A stretch of 44,707 nt of DNA from Flavobacteriales bacterium (GTDB lineage Bacteria > Bacteroidota > Bacteroidia > Flavobacteriales > ECT2AJA-044). The stretch is from the NCBI GenBank assembly GCA_021296215.1, contig JAGWBA010000011.1:1-44707 (forward strand), written 5' to 3'. The stretch's first letter is position 1, and each line of letters opens with the position of its first letter. The notes under the pieces were generated by a model that had not been told where the DNA came from, did not search any database, and was given only the letters and a program-made list of their open reading frames with translations. This document shows positions 32,190 through 40,930 of this stretch, in pieces. The position numbers and the translations under genes were made by a program.

Positions 32190-32609
32190 ATGGCCTTAGT
32201 ATATATTCAGCGAAGGGAGCGATTTAGTGCGGCGCATCAATTGTACAACCCAAATTGGACTGTCGAGCAGAACGATGCGGTCTTTGGGAAATGTGCCAAT
32301 GAGAATTTTCACGGTCATAATTTCGCTTTGATCGCTACGGTCAAAGGAGAGCTGGATCCGGATACTGGCTTCGTAGTGAACTTGATAGACCTGAGTAGAT
32401 TGATGAAGGAAAAAGTGATCGACCAGGTGGATCACAAGAACCTGAACCGGGACGTGGATTTTATGCGAGGTAAGATGGCTTCGACTGAAATCCTTATCAT
32501 TGAGTTCTGGAACATACTAGCTCCGGAGATCGAAGCTTTAGGTGCGAAACTGCACAAGCTGCGATTGGAGGAGACGGAAAATAACTTTGTGGAGTATTAT
32601 GGGGAGTAA
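32190..32609 (+). CDS. queD: 6-pyruvoyl-tetrahydropterin synthase / 6-carboxy-tetrahydropterin synthase family
   Basis: Acts on 7,8-dihydroneopterin triphosphate, giving 6-carboxy-tetrahydropterin for queuosine or pyruvoyl-tetrahydropterin for biopterin. 139 aa, the usual subunit size. The zinc histidines are in FSAAHQL and ENFHGHNF, the catalytic Cys in FGKCANENFHGHN, and the rest of the active site in GFVVNLIDLSRLMKEKV, LDH-type VDHKNLN and ASTEILIIEFWNIL, ending LHKLRLEETENNFVEY. The CxxxxxHGH spacing fits this superfamily, but which of the two products is made cannot be decided without the rest of the pathway. It overlaps the next gene by 11 bases and shares its promoter. Confidence 0.88.
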   Translation: MALVYIQRRERFSAAHQLYNPNWTVEQNDAVFGKCANENFHGHNFALIATVKGELDPDTGFVVNLIDLSRLMKEKVIDQVDHKNLNRDVDFMRGKMASTEILIIEFWNILAPEIEALGAKLHKLRLEETENNFVEYYGE

Positions 32610-33465
32610 GAAGATAGCGTTAGTGCTAGCATTGGCTTTAGCTTTGACCGGAGGAGTATGGGCGCAGCCTAAAGCATCGGCTTGGTTCAACGCCGAAGGT
32701 AAAGAGGTCAAGTACGAAAAACTCAAGAAGGACTTGTTGAATGCCGATGTGATCCTGTTCGGTGAGCTGCATAACAATCCGATCTGCCACTGGGTGCAGT
32801 GGGAAATGACTGATTTTGTTAATCGCGAGGGAGAGGGTCGGTTGATATTGGGCATGGAGATGTTCGAGACCGATCAGCAGTTGGTGCTCGACGAGTACAT
32901 GAGTGGGCAAATGTCGGAGCGCAGTTTTAAGGGTCAAACTCATTTTTGGCCCAATTACTCTACCGATTACAAGCCGATAGTTGAATACGCCAAGGAGAAT
33001 GGCATTCCGTTGATCGCGACGAACGTTCCCCGCCGCTATGCCAACATCATTTATTTGAATGGTATGGCTGCGCTGGATTCGCTCCCCGCTGCGGCTAAAG
33101 CTTATTTCCCGGCCGGAGATATGCCACTCGACACTAATTTGAGAAGCTATCGCGAGATGCTTGAAATGGGAATGGGTCACGGCGGTTGGGACATGATACG
33201 CGCTCAGGCAATGAAGGACTGGACCATGGCATGGAGCATCAATAAAAATTTAGAAGAGGGCGACAGTTTCTTGCATTTTCATGGAACTTTTCACAGCAAG
33301 TACGGTGAGGGAATTGGCTGGTACTTGCGTCAGATGAACCCGAATTTGAAGATCGTTGTGATCGCTTCGGTGGAACAAGCAGAAATTGATGAATTAGAAG
33401 AAGATCATCTCGGTGAAGCCGATTACATCATCGCTATTCCCGAGACCATGACCAAAACTCACTGA
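32599..33465 (+). CDS. ChaN-like (DUF399) haem-binding-type exported protein
   Basis: 288 aa from ATG 32599, which lies inside the end of queD. Signal peptide MGSKKIALVLALALALTGGV to about residue 22 (WAQP). The mature part shows the ChaN/EreA-like core: NADVILFGELHNNPICHWVQWEM, RLILGMEMFETDQQLVLDEY, YKPIVEYAKENGIPLIATNVPRRYAN, HGGWDMIRAQAMKDWTMAWSI and FLHFHGTFHSKYGEGIGWYLRQ. The GELHxxP and FxxNxPRxYA motifs are characteristic. ChaN of Campylobacter binds haem; the role here is inferred only. No lipobox Cys is seen. One base separates it from fabD. Confidence 0.85.
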   Translation: MGSKKIALVLALALALTGGVWAQPKASAWFNAEGKEVKYEKLKKDLLNADVILFGELHNNPICHWVQWEMTDFVNREGEGRLILGMEMFETDQQLVLDEYMSGQMSERSFKGQTHFWPNYSTDYKPIVEYAKENGIPLIATNVPRRYANIIYLNGMAALDSLPAAAKAYFPAGDMPLDTNLRSYREMLEMGMGHGGWDMIRAQAMKDWTMAWSINKNLEEGDSFLHFHGTFHSKYGEGIGWYLRQMNPNLKIVVIASVEQAEIDELEEDHLGEADYIIAIPETMTKTH

Positions 33466-33466
33466 T

Positions 33467-34348
33467 ATGAAAGCATACGTTTTTCCGGGCCAAGGCGCTC
33501 AGTTCGTTGGAATGGGGCAAGACCTTTACGACAGGGGTGGTGCATTGAAAGAGCGCTTTGAGCAAGCAAACGACATTTTAGGATTCCGGATCACCGACAT
33601 CATGTTCAGTGGGACCGACGAAGAGCTAAAGCAAACAAAAGTTACCCAACCGGCCATTTTTCTCCATAGTGTGATCTCGGCTGAAGCCGTGGGTTCAGCG
33701 TTTACTCCGGATATGACCGCCGGGCATTCCCTCGGGGAATTTAGCGCGCTGGTTGCTTCGAAGTCAATGAATTTCGAGGACGGATTGAAATTAGTATCTC
33801 AGCGTGCGTTGGCCATGCAGGAAGCTTGCGAAGCGGAGCCTTCTACCATGACGGCGATTTTAGGGTTGGACTACGCTGTTGTTGAAGACCTTTGCAGCCA
33901 GGTCGACGGAATCGTTGTACCGGCCAACTATAACTGTCCGGGTCAACTGGTGATCTCAGGCGCATATCCGGCCGTTGAGGCCGCGTGTAAAAAAATGCAG
34001 GAAGCGGGTGCACGAAGAGCATTGATACTTCCAGTGGGGGGCGCTTTTCACTCGCCATTGATGGAGCCGGCTCGTGAAAAGTTAGCTGCCGCGATAGAGA
34101 ACACGTCGTTCAGTAATCCTATTTGCCCTGTATATCAGAATGTTCCGGCGGCCGCGGTTAGCGATGCCGGTGAGATCCAAAAGAACTTGGTGGCGCAATT
34201 GACGGCACCGGTGAAGTGGACTCAAAGCGTAGAGGCCATGGTGGCCGGTGGAGCTACGGATTTTATTGAAGTTGGACCGGGAAAAGTGTTACAAGGGTTG
34301 GTGAAGAAGATCCATCGAGAGGCGAATGTATCTTCTTTTAGCCTTTAA
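33467..34348 (+). CDS. fabD: Malonyl-CoA:ACP transacylase
   Basis: Loads malonyl groups onto ACP for fatty acid synthesis. 293 aa, intact. The fold and active site are clear: YVFPGQGAQFVGMGQDLYD (oxyanion QGxQ), TAGHSLGEFSALVAS with the GHSLGE nucleophile Ser, GARRALILPVGGAFHSPLM (catalytic His in AFHS), and FIEVGPGKVLQGLVKKI at the end. The gene is in a four-gene run with queD, chaN and bestrophin, not beside other fab genes. The spacing to both neighbours is 1-2 bases. Confidence 0.96.
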   Translation: MKAYVFPGQGAQFVGMGQDLYDRGGALKERFEQANDILGFRITDIMFSGTDEELKQTKVTQPAIFLHSVISAEAVGSAFTPDMTAGHSLGEFSALVASKSMNFEDGLKLVSQRALAMQEACEAEPSTMTAILGLDYAVVEDLCSQVDGIVVPANYNCPGQLVISGAYPAVEAACKKMQEAGARRALILPVGGAFHSPLMEPAREKLAAAIENTSFSNPICPVYQNVPAAAVSDAGEIQKNLVAQLTAPVKWTQSVEAMVAGGATDFIEVGPGKVLQGLVKKIHREANVSSFSL

Positions 34349-34350
34349 CG

Positions 34351-35367
34351 ATGCTCGTTCAACGCAGCATTGATTTTAGAAACCTGGTCTGGTATACGAG
34401 GGGAGGTATTCTATTCATGGCGATCTATTCGGCCGCTGTGGTTATCGTATATGGCATTTTCGGCCTTAAGTTCGTCAGCATACCGTGGGCTGTAATTCCG
34501 GTCGTGGGTGTAGCTGTTTCATTTTACCTGGGTTTTAAGAACAATTCGGCCTACGACCGAACCTGGGAGGCTCGAAAGATTTGGGGAGGCATTGTGAACT
34601 CGAGCAGAACCTGGGGGATCATGGCACGTGATTTCGTGCAGGATATGGACGGAATCGCGGGGTGGAGCGAAGAGCAGCTTAAAAAGATGCACCGCAAGTT
34701 GATCTATCGCCAAATTGCGTGGCTATATAAGCATCGTAGGCAACTTCTCGAACATAGAACTTGGGAGCATTACGAGCCCCACAACGAGCCCTATCGATTG
34801 AGTTTGGCGAAGAACTTTTTTAATCTCTCACGGGAAGAGGAGATTCAGTCATTCTTGGATCCAGAGGAACTCAAGTCGATCATGAATGCCAAGAATCCGG
34901 CCACTCAGTTGATCGCGAATCAAAGTGCTGACATTACGCAACTTCGCAAAGATGGGGTGATCACCGATTACCAGTATGTGAAACTCGCTGGACTGCTCGA
35001 GGAGTTTTACACGCTACAAGGTAAAAATGAGCGCATTAAAAACTTTCCCTTACCGCGACAGTACGCCACTTCCTCAATGTTATTCACCATTTTATTCATT
35101 TTTCTGCTTCCGTTAGGTCTCGTAGAAGCTTTTGATAAAATGGGCACTTGGATGGTATGGATGACCATTCCCTTCACCGTGATCGTAGGTTGGGTATTCC
35201 TGATCATGGAGATCGTAGGCGATTATGCTGAGAACCCGTTTGAAGGTTTGGCCTTCGATATTCCCATGACGAGCTTGTGTCGAACCATTGAGATCGACCT
35301 GCGGGAGATGTTGGGTGAAACCGATTTGCCCGAGCCTATTAAGCCGGTGGGCAACGTTCTGCTTTAA
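34351..35367 (+). CDS. Bestrophin family ion channel
   Basis: 338 aa. Family features: an N-terminal amphipathic start then two membrane helices (GGILFMAIYSAAVVIVYGIF and IPWAVIPVVGVAVSFYLGF), the conserved KNNSAYDRTWEARKIWGGIVNSSRTWG signature, and a second hydrophobic pair (SSMLFTILFIFLLPLGLVEAF, WMVWMTIPFTVIVGWVFLIMEIVG) followed by YAENPFEGLAFDIPMTSLCRTIEIDLREMLGE. Bacterial bestrophins form pentameric channels in the cytoplasmic membrane; ion selectivity (anion or cation) varies and cannot be read here. The stop codon shares the palindrome TTAA with the stop of the convergent rfbB gene. Confidence 0.94.
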   Translation: MLVQRSIDFRNLVWYTRGGILFMAIYSAAVVIVYGIFGLKFVSIPWAVIPVVGVAVSFYLGFKNNSAYDRTWEARKIWGGIVNSSRTWGIMARDFVQDMDGIAGWSEEQLKKMHRKLIYRQIAWLYKHRRQLLEHRTWEHYEPHNEPYRLSLAKNFFNLSREEEIQSFLDPEELKSIMNAKNPATQLIANQSADITQLRKDGVITDYQYVKLAGLLEEFYTLQGKNERIKNFPLPRQYATSSMLFTILFIFLLPLGLVEAFDKMGTWMVWMTIPFTVIVGWVFLIMEIVGDYAENPFEGLAFDIPMTSLCRTIEIDLREMLGETDLPEPIKPVGNVLL

Positions 35368-36428
35368 CGCTCTGCGTACATCTCTTTGTAGTAGTCTTGG
35401 TACGCGCCTGAAGTAACTCGGTTCATCCATTCTTCATTAGCCAAGTACCAGTCAATGGTTTCAGACAACCCCTCTTCAAAAGTTACTGAAGGTTCCCATC
35501 CAAGTTCGTTCTTGATCTTGTTGGCATTGATGGCGTATCGACGGTCGTGCCCGGGACGATCCGTCACATAGGTGATCAATGCTTCAGAAGTGCCCGGCTC
35601 GCGACCGAGTTTTCGATCCATCTGTTCTATGAGCGCTATAATGAGGTCGATGTTCTGCCATTCGTTGAATCCTCCGATGTTATATGTTTCAGCATTAACA
35701 CCTTCGTGATAAACGAGGTCGATCGCTCGCGCGTGGTCGATCACATACAGCCAGTCCCGAGTGTATTTTCCATCGCCGTATACCGGCAAAGGTTTATTGT
35801 TCTTGATGTTGTTGATGAATAAAGGGATCAATTTCTCCGGAAATTGATTAGGCCCGTAATTGTTAGAGCAGTTCGTTATCACATAGGGCAAACCATAAGT
35901 TTCACCGTAAGCGCGCACGAAATGATCACCACTGGCTTTACTGGCCGAATAAGGAGAATTTGGATCATATGGAGTAGTTTCCAAGAACAGTCCGGAGTCA
36001 CCCAAAGTTCCGTACACCTCATCTGTTGAAATATGATAGAACCGTTTTCCTGTATAGTCTCCTTTCCAGGCATCAACCGCCTCATTCAAGAGGTTTACGG
36101 TTCCAATAACATTCGTGCGAACGAAAGCCAATGGATCGCTGATACTTCTATCAACATGACTCTCGGCAGCCAAGTGAATTACACCGTCGAAGTCATAGCG
36201 GCCGAAAAGATCTTTCAGTGCCGCTACATCGTTTATGTCGATCCTCTCAAACTTGTAGTTCGTCGCCCCGTATACATCGCTCAGGTTTTCTAGGTTGCCC
36301 GCATAGGTCAAAGCATCGAGATTGACGATCAAGGTATCCGGATATCTATTCACCAGCACACGTACAACATGCGAACCAATGAATCCGGCTCCACCCGTTA
36401 CCAGTAGTGTTCGTTTGAATTCAGACAT
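35364..36428 (-). CDS. rfbB: dTDP-glucose 4,6-dehydratase
   Basis: Makes dTDP-4-keto-6-deoxyglucose, the branch point to rhamnose and other deoxysugars. 354 aa from ATG 36428. Extended SDR features: LLVTGGAGFIGSHVVRVLV, DALTYAGNLENL, VIHLAAESHVDRSI, FYHISTDEVYGTLGD (catalytic Asp-Glu pair in TDEVYG), YSASKASGDHFVRAYG and GDGKYTRDWLYVIDHARA. The longer frame to 36614 is rejected because it overlaps galE. The partners rfbA, rfbC and rfbD are not in the window, so the end product is unclear. Last gene of the sugar-nucleotide operon; 1 base after galE. Confidence 0.95.
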   Translation of the reverse strand: MSEFKRTLLVTGGAGFIGSHVVRVLVNRYPDTLIVNLDALTYAGNLENLSDVYGATNYKFERIDINDVAALKDLFGRYDFDGVIHLAAESHVDRSISDPLAFVRTNVIGTVNLLNEAVDAWKGDYTGKRFYHISTDEVYGTLGDSGLFLETTPYDPNSPYSASKASGDHFVRAYGETYGLPYVITNCSNNYGPNQFPEKLIPLFINNIKNNKPLPVYGDGKYTRDWLYVIDHARAIDLVYHEGVNAETYNIGGFNEWQNIDLIIALIEQMDRKLGREPGTSEALITYVTDRPGHDRRYAINANKIKNELGWEPSVTFEEGLSETIDWYLANEEWMNRVTSGAYQDYYKEMYAER

Positions 36429-36429
36429 T

Positions 36430-37455
36430 TTATTCTTGTTTTTTAAGTGCTTCTTCAAAGTTCCATGCGGAAGAGAGCATTTCTTCCAATGAACGCTTGG
36501 GCTCCCAACCGAGTATGTTGCGGGCTTTAGAGATATCAGCATAAACGGCCTCAACATCTCCAGGTCTTCTATCCACCAATTCATATTCAATGGAGATTCC
36601 GGTGGACGACTCAAATACGTTGATCATCTCGAGCACCGTGAATCCGTCTCCTGAACCGAGGTTAAATACCTCAAAATCTCCTTCACTCCTGCCGTCGATC
36701 AATCTCTGTACGGCGAGTATATGAGCATCGGCAATATCAACCACGTGAATATAATCCCGAACACAAGATCCGTCGCGAGTATTATAGTCGCCCCCGAATA
36801 CTCGAAGTTTCGCCCGTTTTCCGACAGCCGTTTCCGTGATGTATGGTACCAAATGGTGAGGTTCACCATCTTGGAATTCCCCAATGATCGATGATTCATG
36901 AGCACCGATCGGATTAAAATACCTGAGGGATATGACGTTCACTCCACTAACCTTGCTGAAGTCCTTCAGAATATCTTCACCTATCTTCTTCGTATTTCCG
37001 TAAGGCGATTCCGCTTCTTTTACCGGGGCATTCTCGCCAACCGGCAAAACATCCGGATTTCCATATACGGTGCAACTAGAGCTAAACACGATTGGAGCAA
37101 CCGAGTATTTTTCCATGCATTTCAGCAAATTCATGGTGGATATCAGGTTGTTCTCGTAATACTTGAGTGGATCATCCACCGATTCGTTCACCAGCAAGAA
37201 AGCGGCAAAATGAATTACTCCGGAGATGTCCGGATTTCTCTGAAAAACGCCATCCAACTCCTGTAGGTTGCACATCTCGATCGGCTCAAAGAGCAACTCT
37301 CGGCCGGTGATCTTTTCGATACGTCCTTTGACTTCGTAGTCGGATTCACTCAAGTTGTCGATGACCAAAGGCTCATACCCCTTTTCTATCAGCGACACAC
37401 ATGTATGAGCCCCAATGTATCCGAGTCCGCCCGTAACCAAGATCTTTGCTCCCAT
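36430..37455 (-). CDS. galE: UDP-glucose 4-epimerase
   Basis: Interconverts UDP-glucose and UDP-galactose. 341 aa: KILVTGGLGYIGAHTCVSL (GxxGxxG), VIDNLSESDYEV, VIHFAAFLLVNESVDDPLKYYENN, IVFSSSCTVYGNPD, ESPYGNTKKIGEDIL (catalytic Tyr-Lys, YxxxK), SLRYFNPIGAHESSIIGE and CVRDYIHVVDIADAH. The usual AxKAVGES stretch is replaced by AAFLLVNES, but the catalytic residues are kept. The start is 3 bases from the uxs stop and the stop is 1 base from the rfbB start, so transcription is shared. Other activities of the family (GlcNAc or GlcA epimerase) cannot be excluded. Confidence 0.92.
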   Translation of the reverse strand: MGAKILVTGGLGYIGAHTCVSLIEKGYEPLVIDNLSESDYEVKGRIEKITGRELLFEPIEMCNLQELDGVFQRNPDISGVIHFAAFLLVNESVDDPLKYYENNLISTMNLLKCMEKYSVAPIVFSSSCTVYGNPDVLPVGENAPVKEAESPYGNTKKIGEDILKDFSKVSGVNVISLRYFNPIGAHESSIIGEFQDGEPHHLVPYITETAVGKRAKLRVFGGDYNTRDGSCVRDYIHVVDIADAHILAVQRLIDGRSEGDFEVFNLGSGDGFTVLEMINVFESSTGISIEYELVDRRPGDVEAVYADISKARNILGWEPKRSLEEMLSSAWNFEEALKKQE

Positions 37456-37458
37456 GGG

Positions 37459-38445
37459 TCAGCGTTTTATGTACTTATCGAAATTGTAGTGAGCCGTTTC
37501 ATTCAATCGCTCCTTCGGCAGGCTCTTGAAGTATTCATAGGTGATCTTCAATCCTTCTTCGCGACTTACTTTAGGCTCCCATCCGAGGATCTCTCGAGCC
37601 TTGGAGATATCGGGTTGACGAACTTTGGGGTCGTCTGTCGGAAGATCTTTGAATACGATCTTTTGGTCCGTTCCCGTGAGCTTTATGATCTCTTCGGCAA
37701 ACTCCAATATGGTGATCTCATCGGGGTTGCCAATATTGACCGGATCGGAACAGTCGCTGAGTAATAAGCGGTAGATCCCCTCAACGAGGTCATCTACATA
37801 ACAAAAACTCCTCGTTTGTGAGCCATCTCCAAACACGGTCAAATCTCCTCCTCGGAGCACTTGTCCAATGAATGCGGGCAATACCCGACCATCATTCAAT
37901 CGCATTCGAGGTCCATAGGTATTGAAGATTCGCACGATACGGGTTTCTAAGCCGTGGAAGGTGTGGTAAGCCATGGTAATGGCTTCCTGAAAACGCTTGG
38001 CCTCGTCGTACACTCCACGTGGCCCAACCGGATTCACATTCCCCCAATAGTCTTCGCGTTGCGGGTGTACCAAAGGGTCACCGTAAACCTCAGAAGTAGA
38101 AGCGATGAGCAGCCGTGCATTCTTTTCTTTAGCTAGCCCGAGTAAATGATAGATACCCAGTGACCCCATTTTTAACGTTTGGATCGGGATCTTTAAGTAG
38201 TCGATAGGACTTGCCGGCGAAGCGAAGTGAAGAATGTAATCCAAATCTCCACTTACGTGAACGAATTTACTCACGTCATGATGGTAGAACTCGAAATCAT
38301 CGCGATGCATTAAATGCTCGATGATTCGCAAATCACCGGTGATCAAGTTATCCATAGCCGCAACTCGATAACCTTCGGCAAGGAATCTATCGCATAAATG
38401 ACTTCCCAAGAAACCTGCGGCTCCCGTAATCAGTACTCTGGGCAT
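37459..38445 (-). CDS. UDP-glucuronate decarboxylase (UDP-xylose synthase)
   Basis: Converts UDP-glucuronate to UDP-xylose. 328 aa, [82 protein letters not shown] (family-diagnostic), [45 protein letters not shown] and [17 protein letters not shown]. It follows ugd by 10 bases, so the pair forms the standard UDP-Glc to UDP-GlcA to UDP-Xyl route. No stops or frameshifts. Confidence 0.94.
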   Translation of the reverse strand: MPRVLITGAAGFLGSHLCDRFLAEGYRVAAMDNLITGDLRIIEHLMHRDDFEFYHHDVSKFVHVSGDLDYILHFASPASPIDYLKIPIQTLKMGSLGIYHLLGLAKEKNARLLIASTSEVYGDPLVHPQREDYWGNVNPVGPRGVYDEAKRFQEAITMAYHTFHGLETRIVRIFNTYGPRMRLNDGRVLPAFIGQVLRGGDLTVFGDGSQTRSFCYVDDLVEGIYRLLLSDCSDPVNIGNPDEITILEFAEEIIKLTGTDQKIVFKDLPTDDPKVRQPDISKAREILGWEPKVSREEGLKITYEYFKSLPKERLNETAHYNFDKYIKR

Positions 38446-38455
38446 AGTTTATAGT

Positions 38456-39766
38456 TTATCGCACGACTTCTCGACCGATACTGCTGTAGAAATATCCACG
38501 CTCTTTCATCTCGTCGAGGTCGTACAGGTTTCTTCCGTCAAAAATGACCTTTGAGCCGATCTTATCTTCGACTTCATCGAAATCGGGGTTTCTAAACACC
38601 CCCCATTCAGTACAGATCACCAAAGCATCGGCTCCATCTATCGCTGAGTATTGATCATCAGTGTACTTGATCTTGTCTCCAATCAATCGCTTTACGTTGT
38701 CCACGGCCTCAGGGTCAAATGCAGTGATCTCAGTACCGGCCTCGGTCAACTTATCGATAATGTACAAAGAGGGCGCCTCTCTAATATCGTCGGTGTCGGG
38801 TTTGAAGGCCAATCCCCACATTCCGATCTTCTTGCCTTGGAGGTTACCCCCGAAGTAATCGAGCACCTTAGATACAATGACCACTTTCTGCTGCTCGTTA
38901 ACGCTCATCACGCTCTCGAGGATTTTAAAATCATAACCGTACTCACGGCCCGATTTTGCCAAGGCCTGAACATCTTTCGGGAAACAGCTTCCGCCGTATC
39001 CGATTCCGGGGAACAAGAAGTGCTTACCGATACGCGTATCCGTTCCAATTCCGATTCGGACCTTGTCTACATCGGCCCCTACTCGTTCGCAGAAATTGGC
39101 GATCTCATTCATGAAAGTGATCTTGGTCGCCAAGAAGCTGTTCGCAGCGTACTTGGTCAACTCGGCAGACTTTTCGCCCATGAAAATGATCGGGTTTCCT
39201 TGACGAACATAGGGCTTGTACAAGCTCTCCATGAGGTCCTGAGCACGCTCAGTACTGCAACCGACAACTATACGGTCTGGCTTCATGAAATCGTCCACCG
39301 CAAATCCTTCACGCAAAAACTCAGGGTTCGAAACTACGCCGAAATCAACCTGAGCATTGGCGGCCACGGCAGCAGTAACTTTCTCGGCAGTTCCTACCGG
39401 TACTGTACTCTTGTCTACGATCACCTTGTAGTCTCTGATCATCTTTCCCAAGTCATCAGCAACCCCCAAAACGTAGCTCAAATCGGCTGAGCCATCCTCC
39501 CCCGGAGGAGTTGGAAGCGCGAGAAAAATGATGTCGGCAGGGTGTACCGCCTCGGCCAAATCAGTCGTGAATTTTAATCGGCCCGCTTTGATGTTCCGCT
39601 CGAACAATACATCCAAATGCGGTTCGTAGATGGGCACTACGCCATTACGCATTTTATCCACCTTAGCTTCGTCGATATCAACACAAATAACTTTATTCCC
39701 CGTTTCAGCTAAACACGTACCGGTTACCAATCCTACGTACCCGGTACCTACTACTGCTATATTCAT
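38456..39766 (-). CDS. ugd: UDP-glucose 6-dehydrogenase
   Basis: Two-step NAD-dependent oxidation of UDP-glucose to UDP-glucuronate. 436 aa: MNIAVVGTGYVGLVTGTCLA (NAD), ICVDIDEAKVDKMRNG, FLALPTPPGEDGSADLSYVL, VVDKSTVPVGTAEKV, SNPEFLREGFAVDDFMKPDRIV, ELTKYAANSFLATKITFMNE, catalytic GYGGSCFPKDVQALAK, and KIGMWGLAFKPDTDDIREAPS. All catalytic residues (Cys in GGSCFPKD, Lys in TKYAANSF) are present. Overlaps the upstream aminotransferase gene by 4 bases. Confidence 0.97.
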   Translation of the reverse strand: MNIAVVGTGYVGLVTGTCLAETGNKVICVDIDEAKVDKMRNGVVPIYEPHLDVLFERNIKAGRLKFTTDLAEAVHPADIIFLALPTPPGEDGSADLSYVLGVADDLGKMIRDYKVIVDKSTVPVGTAEKVTAAVAANAQVDFGVVSNPEFLREGFAVDDFMKPDRIVVGCSTERAQDLMESLYKPYVRQGNPIIFMGEKSAELTKYAANSFLATKITFMNEIANFCERVGADVDKVRIGIGTDTRIGKHFLFPGIGYGGSCFPKDVQALAKSGREYGYDFKILESVMSVNEQQKVVIVSKVLDYFGGNLQGKKIGMWGLAFKPDTDDIREAPSLYIIDKLTEAGTEITAFDPEAVDNVKRLIGDKIKYTDDQYSAIDGADALVICTEWGVFRNPDFDEVEDKIGSKVIFDGRNLYDLDEMKERGYFYSSIGREVVR

Positions 39767-40890
39767 GACAATGGTGTTTTTACGGCTTTAATGATTACAT
39801 CTTGTTGTTCCTTGGTCATCTCACTGTGCATGGGCAAGCTAAAAACCTGAGCACACAATCGCTCGGTCACAGGGAAACTTCCCGATGTGTAGCGATCGTC
39901 TTGATAGGCCTTTTGCATATGTAGCGGCACAGGATAATAGATCATAGCAGGCACATCGCGCTTCTGCAACTCAGCCACTAAGGCGTCTCGGTCCCCATCG
40001 ACCAATTGCAATGTATATTGGTGGAAAACGTGGGTCGATTTATTTGCCCGCGCCGGCACCTTGATCTGAGGCATATCGGAGAATGCAGCGTCGTAATAAT
40101 CGGCCGCCTCACGGCGCGCTGCGTTGTACCGATCCAAATGGCGTAGTTTAATTCGGAGGATGGCCGCCTGGATACTATCGAGGCGTGAATTCACCCCAAC
40201 TTGGTCGTGATAGTAGCGGACTGACTGACCGTGGTTCGCGATCTGACGCAAGTTGTTGGCCAACTCATCGTCGTTGGTAAAAATGCACCCACCGTCACCG
40301 TAGCAACCCAAGTTCTTCGACGGGAAAAACGAAGTCCCTGAAACATGACCAATGGTACCGGTCTTCCTGACCGTTCCGTCGCTAAAAGTATAGTCCGCTC
40401 CAATGGCTTGGGCATTATCCTCAACCACATACAAATTGTGCTCCTCGGCGATCTTCATGATCTCTTCCATAGGAGCACTTTGTCCGAATAAATGTACCGG
40501 AACGATCGCCTTGGTCTTAGGCGTAATGGCCTTTCGAACAGCAGCGGGATCGATCTGGAAAGTATCTTCGTTTACGTCCACCAATACCGGGGTGTATCCC
40601 AGAAGCGCGATCACCTCTGCGGTCGCCACATAAGTAAATGTAGCCGTGATCACCTCGTCACCGGGCTTTAACCCAAGTCCCATAATGGCGATTTGCAGGG
40701 CATCCGTACCGTTGGCACAAGGTATGGCGTGTTTTACACCTAAATATTCTTCGATCTCCGATTGAAATGATTTTACCTCGGGACCGTTAATATAAGCTGA
40801 GGAGCGCACGACATCCAAAATGGCCGCATCGATCTCCTCTTTGATCAAGTCGTACTGCGCCGGCAGGTCGACCATCTGAAGTTTTCTCAT
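39763..40890 (-). CDS. DegT/DnrJ/EryC1/StrS family sugar aminotransferase
   Basis: PLP enzyme that aminates nucleotide-linked keto sugars for surface polysaccharides. 375 aa: MVDLPAQYDLIKEEIDAAI, YINGPEVKSFQSEIEEYLG, CANGTDALQIAI, ATFTYVATAEVIALLG, VVEDNAQAIGADYT (Asp for PLP nitrogen), GTSFFPSKNLGCYGDGGCIFTND (Lys that forms the Schiff base) and RLDSIQAAILRIKL. The MVDL..QY start and overall pattern resemble WbpE-like aminotransferases acting on UDP-3-keto-GlcNAcA, but no dehydrogenase of the WbpA/B kind is adjacent. First gene of the five-gene operon, with a good promoter box 25 bases upstream. Confidence 0.92.
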   Translation of the reverse strand: MRKLQMVDLPAQYDLIKEEIDAAILDVVRSSAYINGPEVKSFQSEIEEYLGVKHAIPCANGTDALQIAIMGLGLKPGDEVITATFTYVATAEVIALLGYTPVLVDVNEDTFQIDPAAVRKAITPKTKAIVPVHLFGQSAPMEEIMKIAEEHNLYVVEDNAQAIGADYTFSDGTVRKTGTIGHVSGTSFFPSKNLGCYGDGGCIFTNDDELANNLRQIANHGQSVRYYHDQVGVNSRLDSIQAAILRIKLRHLDRYNAARREAADYYDAAFSDMPQIKVPARANKSTHVFHQYTLQLVDGDRDALVAELQKRDVPAMIYYPVPLHMQKAYQDDRYTSGSFPVTERLCAQVFSLPMHSEMTKEQQDVIIKAVKTPLS

Positions 40891-40903
40891 AGCATGTAAT
40901 TAG

Positions 40904-40911
40904 TACCTTTA
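40904..40911 (+). promoter_or_regulatory. -7 promoter box for the barrel protein / waaA genes
   Basis: TACCTTTA fits TAnnTTTG except at the last base and lies 19 bases before ATG 40931; it faces the minus-strand box four bases away. Confidence 0.45.
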
Positions 40912-40915
40912 CAAG

Positions 40916-40923
40916 CAAATGTA
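40916..40923 (-). promoter_or_regulatory. -7 promoter box for the sugar-nucleotide operon
   Basis: TACATTTG on the minus strand matches TAnnTTTG exactly, 25 bases before the aminotransferase ATG. The two divergent boxes are so close that the promoters must share or compete for polymerase. Confidence 0.6.
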
Positions 40924-40930
40924 GCAATTA

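Noticed and set aside
38651-39490. 279-aa open frame on the plus strand
   Set aside because: Antisense to ugd, whose motifs are complete and intact.
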